DNA from: Bifidobacterium aerophilum
GTDB taxonomy: Bacteria > Actinomycetota > Actinomycetes > Actinomycetales > Bifidobacteriaceae
Direction: 5' to 3'
DNA length: 64,000 nucleotides
NCBI RefSeq assembly: GCF_010667685.1
Contig: NZ_WHZW01000006.1
Span: 62,001 to 126,000 of the forward strand
Shown here: piece by piece, positions 1 to 12,067 of the stretch
Layout: each line of letters starts with the position of its first letter
Numbering within the stretch: the stretch's first letter is position 1
The notes under the pieces: generated by a model
Databases searched by the model: none
What the model saw: the letters and a program-made list of their open reading frames with translations, nothing else
Told to the model about the DNA's origin: nothing
Program-made: the position numbers and the translations under genes

Positions 1-1
1 C

Positions 2-1048
2 AACGGCAAAGGCGTGCTCGGCGCGGACATCATCGGCCAGCGTTCCGACGAGGCCAGGCAAACGCTGGAATCTCAAGGCCATGCGGTCAATCTGCAACCG
101 AGGTTCTCGTCCAGTGACGCTCTCGGCACGGTCGTCGCCACTGATCCCGTGCCCGGTTCGGTACTCGCCGACGGGCAGTCGGTCACCCTGTATTACGGCG
201 TTGACATGACCGGCGCGAAGGATGTGTTCAGTGAGCCGCGCGACGACCTGAACGGCTTGCGCGCGGTGCGCACGGGCGCGTCATCCGGCGTGACCACGGC
301 CGCGATCGCCGGCACGTACTGCCGCGACGTGACCCGGGAATCCGGCACGTCGCCCGGCACTCCGGTGACGGATACGGCCGGCCAATGCCTGACGCTGACC
401 GACCGCACATCGACTGACGGTTCGAACGGGCACTATCTCGTGCTCAACGGCGACGATCCCGCACAGCCCGACGACCGGCTTGACCTGACGAATTTCGCGC
501 ACGACATCGGTGGCGCGCTGCTCGAAGCCGATCCGGACAATCCCACCGGACAGTTTCCCATGCGCAACCATCTGCTCGCCCAGGGACTCGACAAGAACTG
601 GGGCGTCGCGGAACTGTACGCGGGAAACGGCCTGCCGAACTGCGGCGACGCCGTGTTCACGGGCGCTCCCGGCCAGACCTGCGACGGCGATCTCACGTTC
701 GAGATGAAGGATTTCCTCGTGTACTTCGCGGCCGGCGCCAACGTGGACGAGGTGGAGAAGACCGGATATTTCGACCGCAGCGCGTTGTCGGAGGCGCTCG
801 ACCAGTCGCCGGTCGACGATTCGCGGCCGTTCGTGCTGGTGCGCGACCGCACGCTGTACGACGTGACCAGCAAGCCGGCGGGGGAGTGGATCACGACGGT
901 CAATCCGTTCGTGCCAACCAATTCCGCGGACAACGACTACCGCAACGCGATGGTCGGCATGAAGCCGGCGCCCAGCGGTGAGACCGTGTACTACCTGGTC
1001 GACGAACCGTACGACTGGTCGGTGTTCCCCGCGTATGACCGGCAGTAG
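2..1048 (+). CDS. PASTA-domain protein, 5' end outside window
   Basis: The reading frame is open from the left edge, so the gene starts before the window. The first ~65 visible residues read as a PASTA domain (IIGQRSDEARQTLESQGHAV, then DPVPGSVLADGQSVTLYYG). PASTA domains bind peptidoglycan fragments or beta-lactams in Ser/Thr kinases and penicillin-binding proteins. The following ~280 residues are acidic, with four cysteines (YCRD, GQCL, PNCGD, QTCDG) that could form disulphides outside the cell, and match no domain I recognise. No membrane segment lies in the visible part; a kinase or anchor domain may lie upstream. The next gene is convergent, ending 100 bp downstream. Confidence 0.75.
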   Translation, partial: NGKGVLGADIIGQRSDEARQTLESQGHAVNLQPRFSSSDALGTVVATDPVPGSVLADGQSVTLYYGVDMTGAKDVFSEPRDDLNGLRAVRTGASSGVTTAAIAGTYCRDVTRESGTSPGTPVTDTAGQCLTLTDRTSTDGSNGHYLVLNGDDPAQPDDRLDLTNFAHDIGGALLEADPDNPTGQFPMRNHLLAQGLDKNWGVAELYAGNGLPNCGDAVFTGAPGQTCDGDLTFEMKDFLVYFAAGANVDEVEKTGYFDRSALSEALDQSPVDDSRPFVLVRDRTLYDVTSKPAGEWITTVNPFVPTNSADNDYRNAMVGMKPAPSGETVYYLVDEPYDWSVFPAYDRQ

Positions 1049-1148
1049 GTTTTCCGCTCTGATCTCGCTCAAAGGCCATGAAAGGCAGCGACCCATGCCG
1101 GCCTGCGGATGCCTTGGCTCCCTCTGACCCGGGAGCCAAGGCGGATCG

Positions 1149-2663
1149 CTAGCGTCGCGTCCGTTTGCCGGACCGCCTGGCCGGCCCGATCTGCCTGAAC
1201 ACGGCATGCACGATCGCGGCGAACGCGGCGGTGGTGCCGAGCGCGACGCCGGCGAACACCTGCGGGCGGCGCAGCTCGTTGCGCAGGCTGATCGCCCCGG
1301 TCACGCAGTGGTCCTCGAAGAACACGCGCACCTCGTTGCTCGAATACCGCCCGACCAGTTCGCCCCAAGTGAGCATGCGCGTCACGTAGTTGCGCGGATT
1401 GTCCTCGCGGAACTCGAACAGGCGGATGCCGCGGTAGCGCGACTTCGGACCGTAGCATTCGAATCCGCAGGTCGGCGCGTAGCCGAGATCCATGCCGTCC
1501 ACGTGGCCGACGAACGAGTTCTTGTGGTCATGGCCGCAGAACAGCGCGAAATAGCCGCCCGCGTCGCGCATCGCGTCGACCTCGCCGACGTTCTCGTCCG
1601 CGCAGCCGATCGCCTCGCCGAGCCGCGATCCCGGCCGGCAGATCTCATGGTTGAGCACGTAGCAGTGTCCGGCGTAGTTGCGCGCGCCCTCGACCGCGTT
1701 CGGCGTCCATGCGGGCACTTCGGTCAGGCAGTCGTAGAACTCCTGCGGCGGAATGTGCTGGAACGCGATCGACGGCACCGGCCGGCCGTCCCCGTTGCGG
1801 TCCGCCAGCTCGCGCTGCACGTCGCCGAGCCATGTGATCGCCTCGTCGCTCGGCGTGCCGTATCCGTCGGAGTCGGCGAGATCGAGACCGCGCGAATTGG
1901 CGACATAGCGCGGATACTGCGCGTCGTTCTCCTCCGGCTTGCCCGCGTAGTCGCCCGAATTGACCATCATCACGCTCATCGCGATGTGTCCCGAGCCGTC
2001 GGAGGCGGCGACCGGCAGCGCGAACGTGCCCGGTTCGAATGAGTCGGCGGGGTTCAGGCATCCCGGATATTCGCGGTAGATGTCGTCCTGCTCGTCGGCG
2101 AGGATGCCGCATTGGAAGTCGTGGTTGCCGTAGGTCGCGGCGAACGGGATGCCGGCGTTGACGACCGGGCCGAGGAATCCGCTGAACGTGTCGCGCACCT
2201 TCTGACGGGTGTCGTCGAGCAGATCGTCGAGCGTGGCCACGTCCGCGACGGGCGGCAGATCGGGGTTGCGGCGGGCGTCGATGCGACGCCGGATGCCTTT
2301 GAGCTTCGCCTCGACCTCGGTGACGAGGCGGACCTTCGCCCCTGGATTCTCGCCGCGGCGACGCAGGAACGTGTCGATGTACGCCGGATCGTAGCCGCGG
2401 ATCTGATCGCCGGTGAACACGACGAGATCGGGGTCGGCGGCCTTGATCGCGGCTTCGATCATGCGGATCGTGTCGGGATGGACGTTCGGGCCGTCCTGAA
2501 TGTCGGCCATCTGCAGCACGCGGAACGTGCCGTCCTCGCGGAACCGAAGCGTGGCAGAGGAATGGGATTCGTTCGCGGACGTGGTGCGGGGGGCGGCGGC
2601 GGTCGGGCCGGCGTGCGCTTCGGCCGGCTGCGCGAAATCGGAAGGCTGTGTCATGCACCCCAT
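1149..2663 (-). CDS. calcineurin-like metallophosphoesterase
   Basis: About 504 residues of the metallophosphoesterase fold (DCR2/purple-acid-phosphatase-like group): LQMADIQDG (residues 50-58), VVFTGDQI (81-88), TYGNHD (near 177-182) and FCGHDH (near 380). These motifs normally hold a two-metal centre that cleaves phosphoester bonds; the substrate is unknown. The first motif is D-x-Q, not the usual D-x-H, so one metal ligand appears replaced. A hydrophobic stretch (VFAGVALGTTAAFAAIVHAVF) followed by basic residues at the C-terminus could be a membrane anchor. The start may be the ATG at 2663 or the ATG three codons later (MTQPSD) at 2654; neither has a clean ribosome binding site. Confidence 0.85.
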   Translation of the reverse strand: MGCMTQPSDFAQPAEAHAGPTAAAPRTTSANESHSSATLRFREDGTFRVLQMADIQDGPNVHPDTIRMIEAAIKAADPDLVVFTGDQIRGYDPAYIDTFLRRRGENPGAKVRLVTEVEAKLKGIRRRIDARRNPDLPPVADVATLDDLLDDTRQKVRDTFSGFLGPVVNAGIPFAATYGNHDFQCGILADEQDDIYREYPGCLNPADSFEPGTFALPVAASDGSGHIAMSVMMVNSGDYAGKPEENDAQYPRYVANSRGLDLADSDGYGTPSDEAITWLGDVQRELADRNGDGRPVPSIAFQHIPPQEFYDCLTEVPAWTPNAVEGARNYAGHCYVLNHEICRPGSRLGEAIGCADENVGEVDAMRDAGGYFALFCGHDHKNSFVGHVDGMDLGYAPTCGFECYGPKSRYRGIRLFEFREDNPRNYVTRMLTWGELVGRYSSNEVRVFFEDHCVTGAISLRNELRRPQVFAGVALGTTAAFAAIVHAVFRQIGPARRSGKRTRR

Positions 2664-2825
2664 CTAACCGTGCCGAGCGGCCCGTCATCGGACGATGTCC
2701 GCGATCCGCGCGGAAGCATCACGTTTGCGCAACCGTGCGTTTCACATGGTGATGCATGTCGGAGCGCTTGGCCGGACTCATGCGCCGAATCCCGAGATTA
2801 CGGCGATTTCCCGGGGCGGGGCCGG

Positions 2826-2831
2826 TATGAT
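2826..2831 (+). promoter_or_regulatory. possible -10 element of leuA
   Basis: TATGAT lies 80 bp upstream of the leuA start, in a GC-rich context. No convincing -35 is seen 16-18 bp upstream. No T-box, leader peptide or attenuator is recognised between this site and leuA. Confidence 0.3.
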
Positions 2832-2878
2832 GAAAGTTTGTACATGTTACGTACACGTAAACGATACGGCCGGGCTGA

Positions 2879-4951
<2,073 letters not shown>

Positions 4952-4967
4952 ACGCGACTGATACAAC

Positions 4968-4997
4968 AGTGGCCTCCCTCAATCGAGGGAGGCCACT
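4968..4997. terminator. bidirectional terminator between leuA and the PBP gene
   Basis: Perfect 12-bp stem (4968-4979 with 4986-4997) and a 6-base loop, lying between two convergent genes. There is only a weak T-tract. Confidence 0.75.
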
Positions 4998-5035
4998 TGC
5001 GTTGTCGGGGCGCGAGTCCGGCGGGCGTGAACGGA

Positions 5036-7468
5036 TCAGTTCACGTTGCCAGACGTGCCGCCGGACGCACCGCCGCCGGTATCCGACGATCCGCCGGAGT
5101 CTGAGCCGTTGCCCGACCCCGAACCGTTGTCGGAATCCGATCCGCCGGATCCGCTGCCGGAACCGGAACCATTGCCCGATCCCGAACCGTTGCCGGAACC
5201 GTTCGATCCGGAACCCGATCCGCTGCCGGATCCGGAACCGCCGGACGACTGCCCGTCGCCGGACGTATCTTCCTGATTCTGCTTGTCCGATTCCGTCTGC
5301 TGGTCGGACTGGTTGCCGTTCGAGCCGGAGTTGCCCGAGGAACCGGAATTGTTTGAGTTGCCCGAGTTGCCCGACGTGCCGGAGCCGGACGCATAGCCTG
5401 ATCCCAGGCCCCAAGTGCCGTCCGGCCCGCCGATCTTGCCGTCGTCGGTGGCTGTCGGGAACGCGATGACCTCGCTGTTGGCCAGCGCCTGGCTCATGAA
5501 CTCGGTGAACAGATGCGCCGGATATCCGGTCGAGGAGACGCCGTAGCCGGAGAATTCCGGCACGACCTGCGGAGAGCCGTTCTCGTCCGGATTCCAGATC
5601 GCCCACACGTTGAGCAGCTGCGGGACGTAACCCACGAACGAGGCCGCGGTCTCGTCGTTCGCCGTGCCGGACTTGCCGGCCACCGCTCGTCCCAACGTCG
5701 CGGCGACGCCGGTCGCGGTGCCGTTCACGGTCGTGCCCTGCATGGCCTTCTGCACGAGCGCGCAGTCGTTCGCGTCGAACACGCGTTCGTTGGCCGCGGT
5801 CACCTTGTACACTTCCGTGCCCTTGTAATCGGTCACGTTCGACACGACGTGCAAGGTGTTCTTGACGCCGTTCGCGGCGATCGTCGAATGGCCCTGCGCC
5901 AGATCCCATACGGTGCTCGCGTTGATGCCGAGCACGTTGTACGGCGACGTTTCGTCGATGTCGCTTTCGATGCCGGCCTCATGCGCGATCTTGGCGGTGC
6001 GCTGCGGCGTCAGGTGCTCGTTGACGTCCATGAACACGGTGTTCACCGAGTTCGCCGTGGCCTGATACAGGTTGATGTATCCCCAGTTGAGTTCGAGCGC
6101 GTTGCTCACGTCGTTCTCGACGCCGGCGAAGTGCTGGTGCGAGTTGCCGTTGAACAGCGTGTTGAAGTTCACGCCCTCCTGCGCGGCTCCCAACAGCGCG
6201 AACGGCTTCATCGTGGATCCGGGCTGGAAGTTCGCCTGCGTGGCGTTGTTGTACTGGTTGGTCAGGTAGTCGCTGCCGGCGTACATCGCCTTGACCGTGC
6301 CGTCCCGCGGGTCGACCGCGATGCCGCCGACCTGGATCGACGACGGCATGCCGTCCGGGCGCGTGTCGCCCACGGTCTGGATCTCCGACTGCATGTCCTT
6401 GTCGAGCGTGGTGACGATCTTGTATCCGCCCGTTTCGATGTCGTCCTTGGTGAACGTGCCCGAATTGATGAGCTCGTTCTCCACGGTCGTCAGCAGATAG
6501 CCGTTGTATCCGGAAAACACGTTGCTCGGCGAGTATTCGATCGTGTCGGGCAACGTGGCGGCTTTCTTGTGCTCGGCCGCGGTGATGTAGCCGTCCTCCT
6601 GCATGATGTTCAGCACGCGCTTCATGCGCTGCGTAGCCATGGCCGAGTTCACGGCCGGGTCCCACGACGAGGGGGAGGGGATGATGCCGGCGATCATCGC
6701 CGCCTGCTGCAGCGTCAGGTCCTTCGCGTCCTTGTTGAAGTACGCCTGCGCGGCCGCCTGGATGCCGTATGCGCCGCGTCCGAGGTAGATCGTGTTCATG
6801 TAATTGCACAGGATCTCGTTCTTGTCCTGCGCCTGCGCGAGCTTGAGCGCCAGGATCGCCTCATGCGCCTTGCCGAGGTACGACGTGGTTTCGCCCAGAT
6901 AGTAGCGTTCCGCGTACTGCTGGGTGATCGTCGAGCCGCCCTGTCGCGAGCCGGTCGTGATGTTGTTCACCAGCGCGCGGGCGATGCCCTTGAGATCGAT
7001 GCCCTTGTTCGTGTAGAACGTGCGGTCCTCGGATGCGACGATCGCCTTGCCGACGTAGTCGGGCAGGTCGGTGCACGAGATGATCTCGCGGTTCTGCTCG
7101 GCGAACGAACCGATTTCGGTGGTGCCGTCCGCGTAGTACACCGTCGTCTTCTGCGACAGCGCGATCTTGTCGGCCTGCGGGATCTCCGTGGTGATGTACA
7201 GATAGGCGAATGCGCCGATGCCCGTGACGATTCCGGCCGCGAACAGGATGCCGATGGCGATGAGCACCCGCTTGAGGATAGAACGCTTCTTGCGGTTGTT
7301 GGGACGCCTGGTTCCGCGTGAACCGCCCGCGCGGTGCGACCCGTGGCGCGCGCCGGAACGCCGGCGTTGCGCCGGTCCGTTCGACGGCGCGCCCGCATGG
7401 CGCGATGCGTGCGCCGACCGGTGCGATCCGCTGGAAATAGTGCGTGACTGTGAAACCATGGTTTCCAC
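5036..7468 (-). CDS. class A penicillin-binding protein (transglycosylase/transpeptidase)
   Basis: About 810 residues. A basic cytoplasmic N-terminus (1-65) is followed by one membrane helix (VLIAIGILFAAGIVTGIGAF). The GT51 transglycosylase shows EDRTFYTNKGID, GGSTITQQYAERYYL and NYMNTIYLGRGAYG. The transpeptidase shows S-T-M-K with Ser near 418 (PGSTMKPF), S-V-N (ANSVNTVF) and KSGTAND. It polymerises and cross-links peptidoglycan outside the membrane. The last ~110 residues are a Gly/Ser/Asn/Asp low-complexity tail. The start could be GTG 7468 or ATG 7459; ribosome binding signals are weak for both. Confidence 0.95.
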   Translation of the reverse strand: METMVSQSRTISSGSHRSAHASRHAGAPSNGPAQRRRSGARHGSHRAGGSRGTRRPNNRKKRSILKRVLIAIGILFAAGIVTGIGAFAYLYITTEIPQADKIALSQKTTVYYADGTTEIGSFAEQNREIISCTDLPDYVGKAIVASEDRTFYTNKGIDLKGIARALVNNITTGSRQGGSTITQQYAERYYLGETTSYLGKAHEAILALKLAQAQDKNEILCNYMNTIYLGRGAYGIQAAAQAYFNKDAKDLTLQQAAMIAGIIPSPSSWDPAVNSAMATQRMKRVLNIMQEDGYITAAEHKKAATLPDTIEYSPSNVFSGYNGYLLTTVENELINSGTFTKDDIETGGYKIVTTLDKDMQSEIQTVGDTRPDGMPSSIQVGGIAVDPRDGTVKAMYAGSDYLTNQYNNATQANFQPGSTMKPFALLGAAQEGVNFNTLFNGNSHQHFAGVENDVSNALELNWGYINLYQATANSVNTVFMDVNEHLTPQRTAKIAHEAGIESDIDETSPYNVLGINASTVWDLAQGHSTIAANGVKNTLHVVSNVTDYKGTEVYKVTAANERVFDANDCALVQKAMQGTTVNGTATGVAATLGRAVAGKSGTANDETAASFVGYVPQLLNVWAIWNPDENGSPQVVPEFSGYGVSSTGYPAHLFTEFMSQALANSEVIAFPTATDDGKIGGPDGTWGLGSGYASGSGTSGNSGNSNNSGSSGNSGSNGNQSDQQTESDKQNQEDTSGDGQSSGGSGSGSGSGSGSNGSGNGSGSGNGSGSGSGSGGSDSDNGSGSGNGSDSGGSSDTGGGASGGTSGNVN

Positions 7469-7573
7469 CGTAACGTCCCGCCCTGAAATTCAGGGCCGAT
7501 ATGCGAGACATCCAGATGGTGGAAAGTGAATTTTTCCTGAATTTACACATTTGGCTGAGATGCCCCAATAATT

Positions 7574-7587
7574 GGAAAACGCTTACT
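7574..7587 (+). promoter_or_regulatory. weak LacI/CcpA-operator-like site upstream of subtilase
   Basis: GGAAAACGCTTACT fits a 14-base cre-type operator pattern except at the two end positions. It lies 150 bp upstream of the subtilase start in the 268-bp divergent region with the PBP gene, which is otherwise rather AT-rich. Confidence 0.22.
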
Positions 7588-7736
7588 CCCATAAGGGCCG
7601 GAGTGTCTGGGGAACGGCTGTGAACGTCCTGAGTGCAATGGACAAGTTACGTGAATGAACGGTGAAGAGGCCTATAGTTTGCCCTAACTCGCCATATTTA
7701 TCGCAGGGCGAGCTCCATAGGGGAAGGAATACAAGC

Positions 7737-10700
7737 ATGGCTTACAAGCAATGGCCACGCTGGATTGCGATCGCCGCCAGTGTCGCGATGTTGGGCGCTG
7801 TGCCCGCCGTCGCGAACGCCGACCAGACCGTCGATCCCGACAACATCGATCAGGCCGTCTCCACCCTGCGCGGACAGCTGTCTGCCAAGGTGCTCGGCGC
7901 GAAGGGGAACATCACCGCGTTCATCCAGACCACCGGCGAATCCGGTGTCGAAGCGAAGACGAACGCACTGGACTCGCTGAACCGCCAGCGTTCCGCGATG
8001 TCGCAGGAAGCCAAGGAAGACAAGGCCGCGGCGGTCGGCGAGCAGAGCGCCGCCAAGGCCGAGACCACCGCCGACAAGGTGTTCGAACAGCTCAAGACCA
8101 TCGACGCGAACGCGCAGAAGCTGTACACCACGTCGTACGCGATCTCCGGCGTCGCCGTCAAGGCCGACGCCGCCGCGCTGCGCACGCTCGCCGAACAGTC
8201 CGGCAAGGTGATCTCCGTCTCGGCCATCACGCCGAAGACCGCGACCACCGTGTCCACCGGGGACACCACCTCGTCCGAGAACGCCAAGGCCCAGCAGGCC
8301 GACGCCGCCGCCCAGAAGGCCGCCGGCAACGAGAAGCCCGCCAACAAGAACAGCGACCCGCTCGTCAACGCCGTCAAGGCCTGGACGCAGACCGGCAACA
8401 CCGGCAAGGGCGTGAACGTCGCCGTCGTCGACACCGGCCTCGACTACACGCACGCCGACTTCGGCGGCGCGGGCACCACCGCGGCCTACGAAACCGCGCT
8501 CGCATCCAAGGCCGACCCGCTGACCGACCCGACGCTGAGCAAGCTGCTCGACAAGACCAAGTTCAAGGGTGGCTACGACTTCGCCGGCCCGACCTACGGT
8601 TCCAAGGACGCCAACGGCAAAACCATCGACACGGCCGAGCCGGACGCCAACCCGATCGACGGCAAGGGCGGCCACCACGGCACGCACGTCTCCGGTTCAG
8701 TCGCCGGCTACGGCGTGACCGCCGACGGCAAGCAGTACAAGGGTGATTACACCAAGCTCACCGACGGCGACGTCGCCGGCATGGAGGTCGGACCGGGCTC
8801 CGCCCCGCAGGCCGGCCTGTACGCGCTGAAGGTCTTCGGCGACAACGGCGGCACCACCGGCCTCGTGCTCGACGCTCTCGACTGGGTCGCCGAACACAAC
8901 CTCAAGGCCTCCGCCGACGACAAGATCGAGATCGTCTCCATGTCGCTCGGCGGCAGCTTCGGCGCCTCCGACGATCCGGAGAACCAGGCCGTCGACAACC
9001 TGACCAAGGACGGCGTGCTGTCCGTGATCGCCGCCGGCAACGACGGTGACGTCACCGACATCACCGGCGCCCCGGGCACCGCGGTCAGCGCGCTGACCGT
9101 CGCGGCCAGCCAGACCGGCAAGACCCTGCAGGACGCCATCGAGGTCACTGATGGCCCCGCCTCGCTCAAGGGCAAGAAGCTCGCCGGCCAGTACTCGCAG
9201 AACTACGCCAACCTCAGCAATTTCGACGTCGAGGGCAAGGTCGTGCGCGTCAAGGCCGCCGACAACCTCGAAGGCTGCGCCGCGTACTCCGCCGAGGACG
9301 CCGCCGCCGTCAAGGGCAACATCGCGTACGTCGAATGGAACGACGCGGCCGTCAACTGCGGTTCCGGTATGCGCTTCAACAACGCCGAGAATGCCGGCGC
9401 GATCGGCATCCTCTTCGGCTCGCAGAGCAACATCCCCGAGGCCGGCATCGCCGGCAACGCGGGTATCCCGGGCCTCCAGCTCGTCAAGGACGCCGCCGAG
9501 AACAAGGACCTGCAGGCCGCCATCGACGCGGGCACGCTGAAGGTCAAGCTGGCCTCCAGCCTGCGCCTGAGCGAGAACGCCGACTACTCCGCCGAATCCG
9601 CGGACACCATCGGCTCGTTCACCTCCCGCGGCATCCACGGTTCCTATGACGGCACCGTCAAGCCCGACGTGGCCGCCCCGGGCGTCGGCATCATCTCCGC
9701 TTCCGCCGGTTCCGGCGTCGGCTCCGAAGTCATGAGCGGCACCTCGATGGCCACCCCGCTCACCTCCGGCGTCGCCGCGCTCGTGCGTTCCGCCCACAAG
9801 GACTGGGACGCCTACACCGTCAAGGCGCAGATGATCAACACCGCCGACCACGACGTGCTCACCGCCGACCGTTCCGTCGCGTACGGTCCGCTGCGCGTGG
9901 GCGCCGGCCGCATCGACGCGTACGCCGCGGTCAACAACGGCGTGCAGGTCAGCTCCGACAACACCGCAGCCGTCACCGGCCAGTTCGGCATCGTGCAGGT
10001 CAAGAAGGACGGCTACACCGCCAAGAAGACCTTCACCGTGACCAACCGCACCGGCGAGGACCGCACGTACAAGGTCTCCTATGACCCGCGCGTCGCGGCC
10101 GAGGGCGTCGAGTACCAGCTGAGCGCCGACACCGTGACCGTTCCCGCCAACGGCACCGCCACGTTCGACGTGACGCTGAGCATCCCGGACCAGTCCAAGC
10201 TCACCCACTCCGCCGACCCGACCAAGGCCCTCGAAGTCGCCGGCCTGCCGGCCAGCTATGTGACCGACGCCAGCGGCATCGTCAAGCTGACCCCGGCCAA
10301 CGCCGACCAGAAGGACGCCTTCGGCCTGCGCGTCGTCGTGTCCGCCGCGCCGAAGCCGGTTTCCGAAACCGCCGCGACGTACGAGAAGAGCGAGGACGGC
10401 AACACCAAGCTCGTCATCTCCGGCCACGGCATCAAGCAGGGCGAGGGCGACGCCGCGTACGAGTCCAAGGCCACGCCGCTCGTGTACGCCATCTCCGATC
10501 CGGTCGACGGCTACTACGGCGACAAGGACAGCGATCCGATCGTCGCGCAGCGCAGTCTCGCCGCCGCGGACATCCGCGCAATCGGATATTCGTCCACCGC
10601 GCCGCAGCTCGCCGACAAGTCCCAGGGCGTGCTCAACTTCGGTGTCGTTACCGATAAGACCTGGAACCACCTTGGCAACGTGTTCATGCCGGACATCGTC

Positions 10701-11879
10701 TTCGCCACGCCGTATGGCCAGTTCCTGCTGTCGGTGGTCAACACCGTCGGCAACACGCAGGCCGATACCGCGTACGCCGTCACGTATCAGGTCGATCCGA
10801 AGACCGGCCGCCTGCTCAGCGTTGTCGATCAGGAAGCGATCGATGACGCGTACATCAACGACTCCAACCAAGTCGTGCTGTCCGTCAAGCTCTCCGCCAT
10901 CGGCTTCACCGCCAAGGACACGAGCGCGACGGTGCAGTTCTACGGACAGACCGAATCGCTCTACGCGGCCGGTAACGCGAAGAACCAATACATCGCCGAT
11001 ACGACCGACATTGCAGAACTCGACGCGTACGACCCGGACCTGTGGTTCGGCGACGCCGGTGCCAAGGACGCGGGCGTGAGCACGTTCGACGACCAGGACG
11101 GCACCACCGTGGCCGTGCACCAGGCCGCCGAGCCGCTGCTCCAGGATCTCAAGACCCTGACCCTGCACACGCTCGGCAAGGCCCCCGACGCGGCCGACGC
11201 GACCGCGACGTTCGACGTCGATTCGCTGACCGCCGTGTCGAAGGACCAGCTCAAGGCGCTGATCGACAAGGCCAACGCGCTCGACCAGAAGGCCTACACC
11301 GACGCTTCCTGGCAGGCCCTGCAGGCCGCGCTTGAAGAGGCCAACAAGGTGTACGCCGACAAGTCCGCCACCCAGGAGCAGGTCAACGCCGCGGCCCAGA
11401 AGCTGCAGGAAGCTCTCGACGGTCTGGTCAAGGTCACGCCCGAAGTGAACAAGGACAAGCTGAAGGCCGCGCTCGACGCCGCCAAGCAGCCCAAGGAGTC
11501 CGACTACACCGCCGAGTCGTGGAAGGTGTTCGCCGACGCCCGCGACAAGGCCCAGAAGGTGTACGACGATCCGAACGCCACCCAGGAGCAGGTCAACGCC
11601 GCCGAGAAGGCGCTGACCGCGGCCCAGGGCGCGCTGGTCGCCAAGCCGGCTCCGAACAAGCCGAAGCCGGAGGAGCCGGGCACCAACCCGACCAACCCGG
11701 GCTCCGACAAGAAGCCGGGCGTCCAGACCGGTACCGGCAACGGTGACAAGAAGGCCGATCTCTCCAACACCGGTGCTTCCGTCGCTCCGTTCGCCGCCGG
11801 CGTCGCGCTGGCGGTCGCCGCCGCGGGCGCGCTCCTCGAGGTTCGTCGCCGTACGGCTGCTTCGACCCGTCGTCACTGA
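7737..11879 (+). CDS. cell-wall subtilisin-family (S8) serine protease
   Basis: 1380 residues. A signal peptide (residues 1-~28, ending AVANA) leads to a pro-region, then the S8 domain with catalytic Asp232 (VVDTGLDYTH), His314 (GGHHGTHVSG) and Ser670 (SGTSMATP). A PA-type insert lies between His and Ser (roughly 450-600). C5a-peptidase-like beta domains follow, then two FIVAR-type helical repeats (about 1172-1233 and 1240-1302, each with ATQEQVNAA). A proline-rich spacer, LSNTG (1342-1346), a hydrophobic stretch and an arginine-rich tail end the protein. The tail has sortase-signal architecture, but P is replaced by S. The start at 7737 is chosen from GGGAAGGA at 7721-7728 and the signal peptide. 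Likely an extracellular peptidase for host or dietary protein. Confidence 0.93.
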   Translation: MAYKQWPRWIAIAASVAMLGAVPAVANADQTVDPDNIDQAVSTLRGQLSAKVLGAKGNITAFIQTTGESGVEAKTNALDSLNRQRSAMSQEAKEDKAAAVGEQSAAKAETTADKVFEQLKTIDANAQKLYTTSYAISGVAVKADAAALRTLAEQSGKVISVSAITPKTATTVSTGDTTSSENAKAQQADAAAQKAAGNEKPANKNSDPLVNAVKAWTQTGNTGKGVNVAVVDTGLDYTHADFGGAGTTAAYETALASKADPLTDPTLSKLLDKTKFKGGYDFAGPTYGSKDANGKTIDTAEPDANPIDGKGGHHGTHVSGSVAGYGVTADGKQYKGDYTKLTDGDVAGMEVGPGSAPQAGLYALKVFGDNGGTTGLVLDALDWVAEHNLKASADDKIEIVSMSLGGSFGASDDPENQAVDNLTKDGVLSVIAAGNDGDVTDITGAPGTAVSALTVAASQTGKTLQDAIEVTDGPASLKGKKLAGQYSQNYANLSNFDVEGKVVRVKAADNLEGCAAYSAEDAAAVKGNIAYVEWNDAAVNCGSGMRFNNAENAGAIGILFGSQSNIPEAGIAGNAGIPGLQLVKDAAENKDLQAAIDAGTLKVKLASSLRLSENADYSAESADTIGSFTSRGIHGSYDGTVKPDVAAPGVGIISASAGSGVGSEVMSGTSMATPLTSGVAALVRSAHKDWDAYTVKAQMINTADHDVLTADRSVAYGPLRVGAGRIDAYAAVNNGVQVSSDNTAAVTGQFGIVQVKKDGYTAKKTFTVTNRTGEDRTYKVSYDPRVAAEGVEYQLSADTVTVPANGTATFDVTLSIPDQSKLTHSADPTKALEVAGLPASYVTDASGIVKLTPANADQKDAFGLRVVVSAAPKPVSETAATYEKSEDGNTKLVISGHGIKQGEGDAAYESKATPLVYAISDPVDGYYGDKDSDPIVAQRSLAAADIRAIGYSSTAPQLADKSQGVLNFGVVTDKTWNHLGNVFMPDIVFATPYGQFLLSVVNTVGNTQADTAYAVTYQVDPKTGRLLSVVDQEAIDDAYINDSNQVVLSVKLSAIGFTAKDTSATVQFYGQTESLYAAGNAKNQYIADTTDIAELDAYDPDLWFGDAGAKDAGVSTFDDQDGTTVAVHQAAEPLLQDLKTLTLHTLGKAPDAADATATFDVDSLTAVSKDQLKALIDKANALDQKAYTDASWQALQAALEEANKVYADKSATQEQVNAAAQKLQEALDGLVKVTPEVNKDKLKAALDAAKQPKESDYTAESWKVFADARDKAQKVYDDPNATQEQVNAAEKALTAAQGALVAKPAPNKPKPEEPGTNPTNPGSDKKPGVQTGTGNGDKKADLSNTGASVAPFAAGVALAVAAAGALLEVRRRTAASTRRH

Positions 11880-11967
11880 CGGCAATGATCATGCGGTTGG
11901 ATGTTCCGGTCGCATGATCCCGTAGGCCTGTCGCCGGCCGGCTGGTTCCGGCAGACGACAGGCGCAG

Positions 11968-11998
11968 GGCTCCGGCTGATCACGGCCGGAGCCTTTTT
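11968..11998 (+). terminator. rho-independent terminator after subtilase
   Basis: GGCTCCGG (11968-11975) pairs with CCGGAGCC (11986-11993), directly followed by TTTTT. Confidence 0.9.
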
Positions 11999-12067
11999 CG
12001 TATGCGTTTCGTATGCGAACATGTCCGTGTCGTTGCCCCGGATTTTGTCGGGGCATGATGTACACTA

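Noticed and set aside
8697-11885. 1062-codon frame antisense to the subtilase
   Set aside because: Gly/Val/Arg-rich low-complexity translation typical of antisense in high-GC genes.
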